A stretch of DNA of 64,000 nucleotides from Hyphomonas sp. GTDB taxonomy: Bacteria; Pseudomonadota; Alphaproteobacteria; Caulobacterales; Hyphomonadaceae. Location: positions 1 to 64,000 of the forward strand of contig PACZ01000019.1 of NCBI GenBank assembly GCA_002700305.1, written 5' to 3'. This document shows, in pieces, positions 16,830 through 25,291 of the stretch. Within the stretch, counting starts at the first letter, position 1. The number at the start of each line of letters is the position of its first letter. Under the pieces are notes generated by a model. The model saw nothing but the letters and a program-made list of their open reading frames with translations, made no database searches and was not told where the DNA came from. Both the position numbers and the translations under genes were made by a program.

Positions 16830-16854
16830 GATCCCGGGGGCCAAAAACGGGATC
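16830..16854 (+). promoter_or_regulatory. Hairpin covering the ribosome-binding region of the first secreted paralog
   Basis: GATCCCG (16830-16836) and CGGGATC (16848-16854) are perfect complements with an 11-base loop. The right arm contains GGGA, the only plausible Shine-Dalgarno for the ATG at 16861. Folding of the mRNA would hide it. Confidence 0.55.
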
Positions 16855-16860
16855 TTACAA

Positions 16861-17373
16861 ATGACTTTCAAACGGACTTTCCTGCCGGCGGCTGCCTGCG
16901 TTGCGATGGTCGGTCTTGCATCCGCTCTGCCCGCCTCAGCGGCGGAATGGGCTTCCTGGAAAGGCCAGGACGCGGCGGCACCTCTCGCGATCTACACGAA
17001 TGGCACGGACGAAACCGGCGCCCTTCTGGTCTGCGATGGCCAGGGCATGCTGAAAGCCATGCTCTCACTGGAAGCAGCGTCTTTGCCGGAGCTGCTGGAA
17101 CGCAATGCCAGCTACTCCCGCTCGACCAAGGCAAAGATCCAGGTCGGTGATGAAGCCGCAGCAGACGCAACCTTCCGCTACATCCCCGCAATCAAGTCGA
17201 TTGAAACCAAGTCACACAATGTCGCTGCCCAGGTCTTCAATTCGGCCGTTCTGGGTCAGCCTCTCACCGTCGAGACCAAGCGTGAAGGCACGGTCGAATC
17301 GCAACTGCCTGCCCCGAACGACACGTTCAAAGCCTTCGCAAAGACCTGCGGCGCCCTGCGCAACGGTCAATAA
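16861..17373 (+). CDS. Secreted protein of unknown function (tandem paralog 1)
   Basis: A 170-residue exported protein. The signal peptide covers about residues 1-26, ending ALPASAAEW. I do not recognise the mature domain. It begins with SWKGQDAAAPLAIYTNG, continues with ALLVCDGQGMLKAMLSL, and ends KAFAKTCGALRNGQ. Two cysteines (in LVCDG and AKTC) could form a disulfide. The last 75 residues align with the next gene: FRYIPAIKSIETKSHNVAAQ matches FKYHPASSKIIPYNKAVAKQ, and both end FAKTC. The start sits after a hairpin that contains the likely ribosome site. The protein is probably periplasmic. Confidence 0.72.
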   Translation: MTFKRTFLPAAACVAMVGLASALPASAAEWASWKGQDAAAPLAIYTNGTDETGALLVCDGQGMLKAMLSLEAASLPELLERNASYSRSTKAKIQVGDEAAADATFRYIPAIKSIETKSHNVAAQVFNSAVLGQPLTVETKREGTVESQLPAPNDTFKAFAKTCGALRNGQ

Positions 17374-17401
17374 TCACGATTGAAAGCCGCCACTGGTAAT
17401 T

Positions 17402-17436
17402 GCATGCTCCTTTCCAGAAAATGGAACGGAGCATGC
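17402..17436 (+). promoter_or_regulatory. Long hairpin masking the ribosome site of the second secreted paralog
   Basis: GCATGCTCC (17402-17410) pairs with GGAGCATGC (17428-17436), and TTCCA (17412-17416) pairs with TGGAA (17422-17426) around a GAAAA loop, with one T-C mismatch. The 14-bp stem includes the GGAG that serves the ATG at 17439. No T-run follows, so it looks more like a translational switch than a terminator. Confidence 0.6.
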
Positions 17437-17438
17437 CT

Positions 17439-18056
17439 ATGGCTTTCAGAGCACCCGCAACTTTTGCGATCATAATCACCCTGGTTCTGGCAGGCGCCGC
17501 TCAGGCTGAATCTCCAGCCCCTCTGGCGTGGGTGCAAGATCCGGATTCCATCATCCGGGTGGATGACAGCGATGCCGGTAAAAGTGCCAACTTCTACAGC
17601 TTCTCCCGGCTGATCCATTCATCGGGAGGCAGCGGCCCGACTCTGATCTTCAATTGCCAGGCCATGTCGACGGGGCAGCATTCGCTCAATGCTGCGGTCC
17701 AGCTGGACCCGGACAATACATATGAAGAAAACCCGTCTGAACGCCTGCACCTGCTGAATGTCAGTGTCACCCTGACAATCGATGGCTCGAGAAAGTCGGA
17801 ACGGTTCAAATACCACCCCGCATCATCGAAGATCATTCCGTACAACAAGGCCGTCGCCAAACAGCTCTACAACGCCGTTGTGCAAGGCTCCGATGTTAGA
17901 TTGAAAGTCAAAGGCAAGACCTATGACCTCGCCCTGCCCGGCAAGGATGCTGTCTTTGTCAGCTTCGCAAAAACCTGCCCAACGACAAATGGGGGGAAGT
18001 TCGATCCCTCAGTCGTGGAACAGGCCGGCGTGGTGGCAACCACGGACACAAATTGA
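17439..18056 (+). CDS. Secreted protein of unknown function (tandem paralog 2)
   Basis: A 205-residue exported protein. The signal peptide (about 1-24) ends LAGAAQAE. The mature part starts with PLAWVQDPDSIIRVDDSD, has FNCQAMSTGQ with one cysteine, and shares the last 80 residues with its upstream neighbour, up to FVSFAKTC. A 25-residue tail follows. The two genes look like a tandem duplication that has diverged. GGAG at 17428-17431 favours the ATG at 17439; ATG 17433 and TTG 17400 are in frame. It converges on sufA with a 3-bp gap. Confidence 0.72.
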   Translation: MAFRAPATFAIIITLVLAGAAQAESPAPLAWVQDPDSIIRVDDSDAGKSANFYSFSRLIHSSGGSGPTLIFNCQAMSTGQHSLNAAVQLDPDNTYEENPSERLHLLNVSVTLTIDGSRKSERFKYHPASSKIIPYNKAVAKQLYNAVVQGSDVRLKVKGKTYDLALPGKDAVFVSFAKTCPTTNGGKFDPSVVEQAGVVATTDTN

Positions 18057-18059
18057 CTG

Positions 18060-18419
18060 TTAGTCAGCCGCAACCGGCACGATCGTCACGCTCTCGCCGC
18101 AGCCGCAGGCATCGGTCTGGTTCGGGTTGTTGAACACGAACTTCTCATGCAACGGGGTGACCTCGAAATCCACCTCGCTGCCGAGCAGGAAAAGGACGGC
18201 CTTGGCGTCGATCAGGATGGTAACGCCATTGTCCTCGACCACTTCATCCAGCGGTTCCGGCGCCATGGCGTAGTCCATGACGTATTCCATGCCGGCACAG
18301 CCGCCATTCTTCACGCCAACGCGCAGGTATCCTGCGCCGCGTTCTTCCATGATCTCCTTCACGCGCGCTGCCGCGGCGTCTGAGAGCTTTACAGGCTTGG
18401 GTCTGGGTCGTCTGGCCAT
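18060..18419 (-). CDS. sufA: Fe-S cluster carrier protein SufA (A-type)
   Basis: A 119-residue A-type carrier. The three conserved cysteines are Cys41 (NGGCAG), Cys105 and Cys107 (ACGCGES), which hold the Fe-S cluster. A basic RRPRPKP extension precedes the domain. In the SUF pathway it takes clusters from SufBCD and hands them to target apoproteins. It is the last gene of the SUF operon, about 35 bp after sufT. Confidence 0.94.
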   Translation of the reverse strand: MARRPRPKPVKLSDAAAARVKEIMEERGAGYLRVGVKNGGCAGMEYVMDYAMAPEPLDEVVEDNGVTILIDAKAVLFLLGSEVDFEVTPLHEKFVFNNPNQTDACGCGESVTIVPVAAD

Positions 18420-18454
18420 GATGGAAAGATAGGGGCGCGGGCCCTTCCTTTCAA

Positions 18455-18838
18455 TTAAAGCATGTTCAGCGCGAGGCGCGCTTCATCGGACATGCGGGAC
18501 GGGTCCCAGGGCGGATCGAAGGTGAGCTGTACTTCCACATCCTTCACGCCCTCTACCGTACGGGCGGCGGTTTCGATCCAGCCCGGCATGTCACCGGCCA
18601 CCGGACAGCCTGGCGCAGTCAGCGTCATTTCGATGTCGACCTTGCGGTCATCATCGATATCGACCTTGTAGATCAGGCCCAGTTCGTAGATGTCGACCGG
18701 GATTTCCGGGTCGAACACGGTCTTGAACGCGGCGATCAAATCGTCGGTGATCCGGTTCAGTTCGTCCTGCGGAATCGCTGAAGGTGCTGCAGTTTCAGCA
18801 GCAGCGTCCACATCGCGGGAAGTCATGTCATCGGCCAT
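18455..18838 (-). CDS. sufT: SUF system protein SufT (MIP18/DUF59 family)
   Basis: A 127-residue DUF59 protein. After an Ala-rich N terminus the domain covers about residues 30-125: AFKTVFDPEIPVDIYELGLIY, MTLTAPGCPVAGDMP with the conserved Cys, and LTFDPPWDPSRMS. This family helps mature Fe-S proteins. ATG 18838 is chosen because it begins 8 bp after the sufS stop and earlier starts run deep into sufS. It lies between sufS and sufA, the usual alphaproteobacterial order. Confidence 0.93.
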   Translation of the reverse strand: MADDMTSRDVDAAAETAAPSAIPQDELNRITDDLIAAFKTVFDPEIPVDIYELGLIYKVDIDDDRKVDIEMTLTAPGCPVAGDMPGWIETAARTVEGVKDVEVQLTFDPPWDPSRMSDEARLALNML

Positions 18839-18846
18839 TGAGGCAC

Positions 18847-20070
18847 CTATACCAGCATTTTCCGGGCCTTGGCGAGCGCCTCTATGAAGGCGTCGACTTC
18901 GGCCAGGGTGTTGTAGATGGCGAAGGATGCGCGGGCTGTCGAGGGGACGCCGAGGTGTTCCATCAGCGGCTGGGCGCAATGGTGCCCGGCCCGGATGGCA
19001 ACGCCGTAGCGGTCCAAAATCTGAGCAATATCATGGGGATGCGCGCCTTCGAGGCTGAAAGTCAGCACGGCCCCCTTGCCCGGTGCTTCGCCATGAATCC
19101 GCAGGCCATTGATGCCGCGAAGCCCCTCTACGGCATGATCATACAGGATCATCTCATGATCATGCACGGCCTCGAATGGATGATTACGTATCCAATTGAG
19201 GGCTGCGCCAAGACCAATCGCTTCCAGGATCGGCGGGGTGCCAGCCTCGAATTTGTGCGGCGCGGTGTTGTAAGTGACGCGGTCGCGGGTGACGATCTCG
19301 ATCATCTCGCCGCCGCCCTGATAGGGCCGTGCCCGATCCAGCGCTTCGGCGGTGCCGTAGAGCACCCCGATGCCCGTCGGCCCGTACAACTTGTGCCCGG
19401 TCATCACATACCAGTCGACGCCCAGCGCCTGCACATCCACCGGAACGTGCACAGCCGCCTGGCTGCCATCGGCCAGCACCTGCGCGCCAGCGTCATGAGC
19501 GAGGCGCACAATGTCCGCCATGTCGGTCACCGTGCCCAGCACATTGGACATATGCGTCATGGCGACGAATTTCGTCTTCGGCCCGATGGAGGCGGCAAAG
19601 TCCGCCATGTCCAGCGAGCCATCTTCCGTCAGGCCGACCCAGCGCAGCACGGCGCCGTGGCGTTCGCGCAGGAAGTGCCAGGGGATGATGTTGGAGTGGT
19701 GCTCCATGATCGATAGCACGATCTCGTCGCCGGGCTGGATCTCACCCGCCAGCGCCGAGGCAACGAGGTTGATCCCCTCGGTGGAGCCCTTGGTGAAAAT
19801 GATGTTCTCATGCGCCGGCGCGTTCAGATATTCCCGCGCCGCTTCCCGGGCTGCCTCATAGGCTTCGGTCGCCTCGTTCGACAGCGTGTGGATGCCGCGG
19901 TGCACATTGGCATAGGCCGTGCGCGACTGGTTCGCGACCGCGTCGATCACAGCGTTCGGCTTTTGCGCGCTCGCCGCATTGTCGAGATAGACCAGCGGAT
20001 AGCCGTTCACTTCCCGCGACAGGATCGGGAACTCGGCCCGGATGGCGTCGATGTCCAATGCCCTGCTCAT
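18847..20070 (-). CDS. sufS: Cysteine desulfurase SufS (group II)
   Basis: A 407-residue PLP enzyme that removes sulfur from cysteine for Fe-S assembly. The PLP lysine is in TGHKLYGPTGIG and the sulfur-accepting cysteine in AGHHCAQPLM. FTKGSTEGINLVA and THMSNVLGT are the family motifs. The ATG at 20070 overlaps the sufD stop as ATGA, so the two are translationally coupled. A second, different desulfurase opens the same operon. Confidence 0.96.
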   Translation of the reverse strand: MSRALDIDAIRAEFPILSREVNGYPLVYLDNAASAQKPNAVIDAVANQSRTAYANVHRGIHTLSNEATEAYEAAREAAREYLNAPAHENIIFTKGSTEGINLVASALAGEIQPGDEIVLSIMEHHSNIIPWHFLRERHGAVLRWVGLTEDGSLDMADFAASIGPKTKFVAMTHMSNVLGTVTDMADIVRLAHDAGAQVLADGSQAAVHVPVDVQALGVDWYVMTGHKLYGPTGIGVLYGTAEALDRARPYQGGGEMIEIVTRDRVTYNTAPHKFEAGTPPILEAIGLGAALNWIRNHPFEAVHDHEMILYDHAVEGLRGINGLRIHGEAPGKGAVLTFSLEGAHPHDIAQILDRYGVAIRAGHHCAQPLMEHLGVPSTARASFAIYNTLAEVDAFIEALAKARKMLV

Positions 20071-21293
20071 CGCGCCAGCCATGCCCGCGCCTGCTCCCGC
20101 AAGACGTCTTCCAGCTCGCCTGCCTCTTCCAGCGCTTCTGCAATGAAGGCTTCGGTCAACAGGGCGCGCGCCTCTTCCTCGGCGATGCCGCGCTGGCGCA
20201 TGTAGAACATCTGGTTCGCATCAAGCGCACCGGACGTGTTGCCGTGCGCGCATTCCACATCGTCCGCATAGATTTCGAGTTCGGGCTTCGCAAAAACTTC
20301 GGCGCCTTCCTCCAGCAGCAGCGCATTGTGCTGCATGTCGGCGTCAGTCTTCTGGCCGACATTGCGGGGCACGAAGAACTTGCCCTGATAGACACCGCGT
20401 CCGCCATCCAGCACCGCGCCCTTGGTCAGCTGGCGCGTGACGCAGGCTGGCGCGCCGTGGCGCACTTTGGTCGTGATGTCGGAATGATGGCCAGCCGCGC
20501 AGAGATAGGCGGCGTTCAGCGTCGCCTTTGCGCCGGTCTCCTGATGGGTCACGCGGGTTTCCAGACGGCTGAGCTTGCTACCAAAGGCCAGCGTTGTCTG
20601 GCGATAGTCAGCGCCCTCGTCCAGCTGGACCGCTGCCGTCGCGGCCAGAACTTCGGCCTTGCCGGCCCGCTGGTAGACCGTGCGCGAAAACTCCGCGCCA
20701 GCCTGCAGCGAATACTCCATCAGCGACGCCGTAAAGCCTGCGCCGCCGAGATAGGATTCGCTGATTGCCAGTTTCGCACCGGGACGCAGGATGATCTGAA
20801 CCCGCGCGAAGTTCGCTTCGCCAGAGCCGGAGAATCGGAAGTGAAGCCGCGGCAGGTCCTGCCCCCTGACCTCGATCATCAGCGTGCCCGGCTTGGTCTT
20901 GCCGCCCGCCAGCGCCGCAGCGAGGGCGCCCAGCGGCATGTCTTCCGAGGCCCCGAAAGCCTGTGCTTCCGGTTTGGCCAGAACGCGTATGCCTTCCGGC
21001 AACTCTTCTGGCCAGGTGAACCCGGTGGGCGTGAAGCTGAACACCAGCGCGCCTTCAGTCGGCAGCGGGTCTTCGGAGGTGCCTGGGTCTGACGGGCTTT
21101 CGATAACGGGAAGCGCCGCCTTGAAATCAGTCCAGTGCCAGCCTTCGACGCGGCGATGCGGCAGGCCGCCCTTGGCAAAGGCTTCGAAGGCCCGCTCGCG
21201 GCGCGCATCTTCCGGCAGCATGCCGTAGCGCGCGATGAGCTCCAGCTCAGCCGCGTTGGGATTGGCAATCAGGTCGCGCAGCGCGGTGGTCAC
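20067..21293 (-). CDS. sufD: Fe-S cluster assembly scaffold subunit SufD
   Basis: A 408-residue SufD of the SufBC2D scaffold complex. Conserved C-terminal parts are SDITTKVRHGAP, VYQGKFFVP, DADMQHNALLL and CAHGNTSGALDANQMFYMRQRGI. The His in CAHGNTSG lies at the SufB-SufD interface in E. coli. It starts with GTG at 21293, overlapping the sufC stop (GTGA), and overlaps sufS at its end. The N-terminal 130 residues are more variable, as in the family. Confidence 0.95.
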   Translation of the reverse strand: MTTALRDLIANPNAAELELIARYGMLPEDARRERAFEAFAKGGLPHRRVEGWHWTDFKAALPVIESPSDPGTSEDPLPTEGALVFSFTPTGFTWPEELPEGIRVLAKPEAQAFGASEDMPLGALAAALAGGKTKPGTLMIEVRGQDLPRLHFRFSGSGEANFARVQIILRPGAKLAISESYLGGAGFTASLMEYSLQAGAEFSRTVYQRAGKAEVLAATAAVQLDEGADYRQTTLAFGSKLSRLETRVTHQETGAKATLNAAYLCAAGHHSDITTKVRHGAPACVTRQLTKGAVLDGGRGVYQGKFFVPRNVGQKTDADMQHNALLLEEGAEVFAKPELEIYADDVECAHGNTSGALDANQMFYMRQRGIAEEEARALLTEAFIAEALEEAGELEDVLREQARAWLAR

Positions 21294-22051
21294 ACCGCTT
21301 CTCCCAGAACGCCGTCATAGCCTTCGGCTTCGAGGCGGTGGGCCAGGTCCGGGCCACCGGTCTTCACGATGCGGCCAGCCGCCAGCACATGCACCTTATC
21401 CGGTTTGATATAGTCCAGCAGGCGCTGATAGTGCGTGATGACCAGCATGCCGCGGTCGGGGCTGCGCATCGCGTTGACACCTTCAGCCACGGTTTTCAGC
21501 GCGTCGATGTCGAGGCCGGAATCGGTCTCATCGAGGATCAGGAAGGACGGTTCCAGCATCATCATCTGATAGATTTCGAGCCGCTTCTTCTCACCGCCGG
21601 AGAAGCCAACATTCACCGGGCGTTTCAGCATTTCGGCATCGAGCTTCAGCTGCTTGGCGATCTCGCGGGACTTCTTGATGAAATCCGGCGCGGAAATCTC
21701 GTCCTCGCCGCGCAGTTTGCGCTGGGAGTTCATGGCCGTGCGCACAAAGGTCATCACCGGCACGCCGGGAATCTCGACCGGATACTGGAAGGACAGGAAC
21801 ATGCCTTTCGCGGCGCGCTCTTCCGGGTCCATCTCCAGGATGTCTTCGCCGTTCAGCGTGGCGCTGCCGCCGGTCACCTCGTAGCCGCTGCGGCCGGTGA
21901 GCACATAGGACAGGGTCGACTTGCCGGCGCCGTTCGGACCCATGATGGCGTGCACCTCACCGGCGGGCACCTCAAGGGTCAGCCCGTTGATGATCTGCTT
22001 GGCGTCTTCGGCCTCGCCCACGGTGGCGGTCAGGTTCTCAATCTTCAACAT
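21290..22051 (-). CDS. sufC: Fe-S cluster assembly ATPase SufC
   Basis: A 253-residue ABC-type ATPase. Walker A is GPNGAGKST (about residues 38-46), the signature is FSGGEKKRLE, Walker B is SFLILDETDSGLD, and the switch His is in VITHYQRLL. It powers conformational change of SufBCD. Unlike most SUF operons it does not follow sufB directly: a small membrane-protein gene and a gap of 132 bp lie between. Confidence 0.97.
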   Translation of the reverse strand: MLKIENLTATVGEAEDAKQIINGLTLEVPAGEVHAIMGPNGAGKSTLSYVLTGRSGYEVTGGSATLNGEDILEMDPEERAAKGMFLSFQYPVEIPGVPVMTFVRTAMNSQRKLRGEDEISAPDFIKKSREIAKQLKLDAEMLKRPVNVGFSGGEKKRLEIYQMMMLEPSFLILDETDSGLDIDALKTVAEGVNAMRSPDRGMLVITHYQRLLDYIKPDKVHVLAAGRIVKTGGPDLAHRLEAEGYDGVLGEAV

Positions 22052-22183
22052 GGGGCCGATGTAGGGCCGACCGGGCCTCAGGGAAAGCCCTTAGGTCAGG
22101 AATGGGGGCTATTCTGAGGGGTTAGAAACGCAGAATTTTCAGTACGCATTCGGCTCAATGGCCAGTTTGGGACGATTGGCCCA

Positions 22184-22495
22184 CTAATCCATGTATTTCG
22201 ACATCTTGCTTCCGTACCAAATCAAATGGCTAAAACAGCAAGGAAAGAAAAACAGGAAGGCCCATCCGAACCCGATGCCAATTTTCTCAAGCAGCGCCAT
22301 CAGGACAACGCTCGGCACCATGTACAGGAAGCCCAAGGCGAAAAAGTATTTGAACACAAACGCCGAAGCGGCGGCATTCAGCGGGTAGCCTCTGAAACCA
22401 ATTGGCCCTTTGGAAAATCGCGGCTCTTCCGCTCGACCAGCCGTCGCATAATGATAAGTCCGCTTTTCCTGCTGCTTACCCAACACTACCCTCAA
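22184..22495 (-). CDS. Small membrane protein inserted between sufB and sufC
   Basis: A protein of about 103 residues that I do not recognise. After a basic N-terminal 35 residues there are two hydrophobic segments: [20 protein letters not shown] (about 47-70) and [20 protein letters not shown] (about 75-95). The tail is SKMSKYMD. Start choice is uncertain. TTG at 22495 has GGAAG 6 bases upstream but overlaps sufB by 20 bp; GTG at 22486 is possible. Base composition is less GC-rich than the suf genes around it, which hints at later insertion. Confidence 0.62.
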   Translation of the reverse strand: MRVVLGKQQEKRTYHYATAGRAEEPRFSKGPIGFRGYPLNAAASAFVFKYFFALGFLYMVPSVVLMALLEKIGIGFGWAFLFFFPCCFSHLIWYGSKMSKYMD

Positions 22496-24038
22496 GGCTC
22501 ACTTCCAGCAGCTTCTGGGCTTCCACGGCGAACTCCATCGGCAGTTCCTGCAGGACTTCGCGGACGAAGCCGTTGACCAGGAGGGCCACGGCCTGCTCCT
22601 CGCCGAGGCCGCGCTGGCGGGCGTAGAAGAGCTGGTCTTCGGAGAGCTTGGTGGTCGTCGCCTCATGTTCCAGCTGCGCGTCGGCGCGGCGGTTCTCGAC
22701 ATAAGGCACGGTATGGGAGCCGCAGCGTCCGCCGATCAGCAGGCTGTCGCACTGGGTGAAGTTGCGGGACTTCTCGGCGCGCTTGTTGATCGAGACGAGG
22801 CCGCGATACGTGTTGTCTGACTTGCCGGCGCTAATGCCCTTGGAAATGATCCGGCTTTTCGTGCGCTTGCCGAGGTGGATCATCTTGGTGCCAGTGTCGG
22901 CCTGCTGGCGGCCATTGGTGACCGCGATGGAGTAGAACTCGCCCACGCTGTCATCGCCGCGCAGGATGCAGGACGGGTATTTCCAGGTGACGGCGGAGCC
23001 TGTCTCCACCTGCGTCCAGGAAATCTTGGAGCGCGCACCGCGGCAGTCGCCGCGCTTGGTCACGAAATTGTAGATACCGCCCTTGCCGTCTTCATCGCCG
23101 GGCCACCAGTTCTGGACGGTGGAGTATTTGATCTCGGCATCATCAAGGGCGACCAGTTCGACCACGGCGGCGTGGAGCTGGTTCTCATCTCGCATCGGCG
23201 CGGTGCAGCCTTCCAGATAGGAGACGTAAGCCCCCTCATCACAGACGATCAGCGTACGTTCAAACTGACCGGTATTCTCCGCATTCATGCGGAAATAGGT
23301 CGACAGCTCCATCGGACAGCGCACGCCCTTCGGCACATAGACGAACGTGCCATCCGAAAAGACCGCGCTGTTCAGTGTGGCGAAGTAATTGTCAGACTGC
23401 GGAACGACTGTGCCGAGGTATTTTTTTACCAGTTCGGGATGCTCGCGCACCGCTTCGGAGATCGACATGAAGATCACGCCCGCTTTCTCCAGTTCCTTGC
23501 GGAACGTGGTGGCGACGGAGACGGAGTCGAACACGGCATCGACGGCAACGCGCGGCGCCTCGCGGGCGGCGGCAGCCGTTTCCGCCGCGCCTTCCACGCC
23601 CAGCAGGACTTCCGCTTCGCGCAGCGGAATGCCGAGCTTTTCGTAGGTTTCGAGGATTTCCTTCGGAACGTCGTCAATCGACTCATACTTCGCGCCGCTC
23701 TTCGGGGCCGCGTAATAATAGTAATCCTGGTAGTTGATCGGTTCGTAGCGGACCTTGGCCCAGGTCGGCTCTTCCATGGTCAGCCAGCGGCGATAGGCGG
23801 CGAGGCGCCACTCCAGCAGCCACTCCGGCTCTTCCTTCTTGGCAGAGATGAAGCGGATCGTGTCTTCCGACAGACCCTTGGGCGAATACTCGGTCTCGAT
23901 CGTGGTGGAGAAGCCGGCCGAATAATTCTCGGACTCGAGCGCCTTCGCGGCCTCGACCGTTTTCGCGTCGATGCCTTCCTTGACCGTCACTTCGGTGCAA
24001 TCGTCTTCGTGTTCGTCCGTTCCGCCGCAGCAGTCCAT
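22476..24038 (-). CDS. sufB: Fe-S cluster assembly scaffold subunit SufB
   Basis: A 520-residue SufB, somewhat longer than the E. coli protein (495) because of an acidic, Cys-containing start [17 protein letters not shown]. Conserved regions include [40 protein letters not shown], and [17 protein letters not shown]. Cys in [17 protein letters not shown] lies in the cluster-assembly region. The ATG at 24038 overlaps the desulfurase stop (TAATG). It is the main scaffold protein on which clusters form. Confidence 0.96.
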   Translation of the reverse strand: MDCCGGTDEHEDDCTEVTVKEGIDAKTVEAAKALESENYSAGFSTTIETEYSPKGLSEDTIRFISAKKEEPEWLLEWRLAAYRRWLTMEEPTWAKVRYEPINYQDYYYYAAPKSGAKYESIDDVPKEILETYEKLGIPLREAEVLLGVEGAAETAAAAREAPRVAVDAVFDSVSVATTFRKELEKAGVIFMSISEAVREHPELVKKYLGTVVPQSDNYFATLNSAVFSDGTFVYVPKGVRCPMELSTYFRMNAENTGQFERTLIVCDEGAYVSYLEGCTAPMRDENQLHAAVVELVALDDAEIKYSTVQNWWPGDEDGKGGIYNFVTKRGDCRGARSKISWTQVETGSAVTWKYPSCILRGDDSVGEFYSIAVTNGRQQADTGTKMIHLGKRTKSRIISKGISAGKSDNTYRGLVSINKRAEKSRNFTQCDSLLIGGRCGSHTVPYVENRRADAQLEHEATTTKLSEDQLFYARQRGLGEEQAVALLVNGFVREVLQELPMEFAVEAQKLLEVSLEGSVG

Positions 24039-25183
24039 TACGCTTTTTCCTTCGCGATGATGCGCCCGGCCGCCTTCAGCCACGCATCGGCGACGCCGTC
24101 AAAGTCCGACGGCAGTGTACTCCATCCAAAGCTGGTGCGTATCGCCGATTCTGCAAGGGTGTCGTCCGCGCCCATTGCCATTAGGACAAGGCTGCGCCTG
24201 ACCTTGCCGGAGGAACAGGCCGAGCCCGCAGACACGCAGACACCGGCCAGATCCATGGCCATGACCTGAGTTTCGGCCGGGAAACCCGGTTTTGCGAAGT
24301 TCGAGACACCTGCAAGGCGCGGTGAGCCTTTGCCTGCAACAATCACGCCGCCTTCTGCTTCCAACCGCGCTTCCATGGCATCACGCAACGGGCCAAGGGC
24401 CTGGTATTTCGGCAGATCGCGCATCGCGGCTTCGACCGCTGCGCCGAACCCGGCAATCGCGGCGACGTTTTCCGTGCCCGAGCGCAGACCCCGCTCCTGC
24501 CCGCCGCCATACTGAACGGCCTTCAACGGTGCCCCGGCGCGGTGCCAGAGTGCGCCAGCACCCTGCGGTCCGCCGATCTTGTGAGCGCTCACCGCGAGGT
24601 AATCGACGCCGAGCAGGCCGACATTCACCGGCACTTTGCCGAGCCCCTGCACGGCGTCGCAGATGGTCAGTCCGCTGGCTTCGCGTATCAGCGCGGCCGC
24701 TTCTGCCACCGGCTGGAGGATGCCTGTCTCATTGTTCGCGAGCATCAGGCACAACACGGGCGTGCCTTTCGCGGCATGGTCCCATGACTTCAGACGGCTT
24801 GCGAGGTCTTCGAGGTCAACGGTCCCGGCGGAGGTGAGATAAGCCGTTTCCATGAGGACGCCGGAATGCGCCGCAGCCTTGCCAATGGCTTCATGCTCCA
24901 GCGCAGAAACGATCAGCGTGCACTTGCCTTCCAGGCCCGCCACCGCGCCATGCACGGCGAGGCTGTCGGATTCGGTGCCCCCGGAGGTGAAAACGATGTC
25001 TTCAGCCCGGCTTCCGATCGCGCCGCCGAGCGTGGTCCGCGCCCGCTCAACCACGCCTCGTGCGGCGCGCCCGGCCGTGTGCACGGAAGACGGATTTACC
25101 GCGCCCATGTCATAGACGGCCAGCATGGCCTCGCGCGCTTCGGGGCGCAGCGGGCTGGTCGCATTGTGGTCTGCATAGATCAT
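24038..25183 (-). CDS. Cysteine desulfurase, IscS/NifS type (group I)
   Basis: A 381-residue PLP enzyme that starts [20 protein letters not shown]. It has [15 protein letters not shown], the cofactor lysine in [13 protein letters not shown], and the mobile catalytic loop [12 protein letters not shown]. These are group I features, distinct from SufS later in the operon. In Alphaproteobacteria this enzyme usually follows an iscR gene at the head of the SUF operon. Here no iscR is present and the hydrolase gene is divergent. ATG 25183 gives the conserved N terminus; ATG 25192 is an alternative. Confidence 0.93.
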   Translation of the reverse strand: MIYADHNATSPLRPEAREAMLAVYDMGAVNPSSVHTAGRAARGVVERARTTLGGAIGSRAEDIVFTSGGTESDSLAVHGAVAGLEGKCTLIVSALEHEAIGKAAAHSGVLMETAYLTSAGTVDLEDLASRLKSWDHAAKGTPVLCLMLANNETGILQPVAEAAALIREASGLTICDAVQGLGKVPVNVGLLGVDYLAVSAHKIGGPQGAGALWHRAGAPLKAVQYGGGQERGLRSGTENVAAIAGFGAAVEAAMRDLPKYQALGPLRDAMEARLEAEGGVIVAGKGSPRLAGVSNFAKPGFPAETQVMAMDLAGVCVSAGSACSSGKVRRSLVLMAMGADDTLAESAIRTSFGWSTLPSDFDGVADAWLKAAGRIIAKEKA

Positions 25184-25210
25184 GCGACCCATATAACCTT
25201 TCGGGCCTTC

Positions 25211-25235
25211 AGGTGCACCTGCAGAAAAATTTGCA
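25211..25235. promoter_or_regulatory. Candidate operator between SUF operon and hydrolase gene
   Basis: AGGTGCACCT (25211-25220) is a perfect 10-bp palindrome. It is followed by TGCA-GAAAAATT-TGCA (25220-25235), reminiscent of the TGCA-containing boxes of alphaproteobacterial Fur-like regulators. It lies 28-52 bases before the SUF operon start. Iron control of this operon would make sense but is only inferred. Confidence 0.35.
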
Positions 25236-25291
25236 TTTCAGTCGCCGTTTGGCTTATCACCCGCCGCTTAACCCGAAATTCCGAGGATGCC

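Noticed and set aside
22875-24269. A 464-codon open frame on the plus strand
   Set aside because: It lies opposite sufB and has no recognisable domain; sufB is unambiguous.
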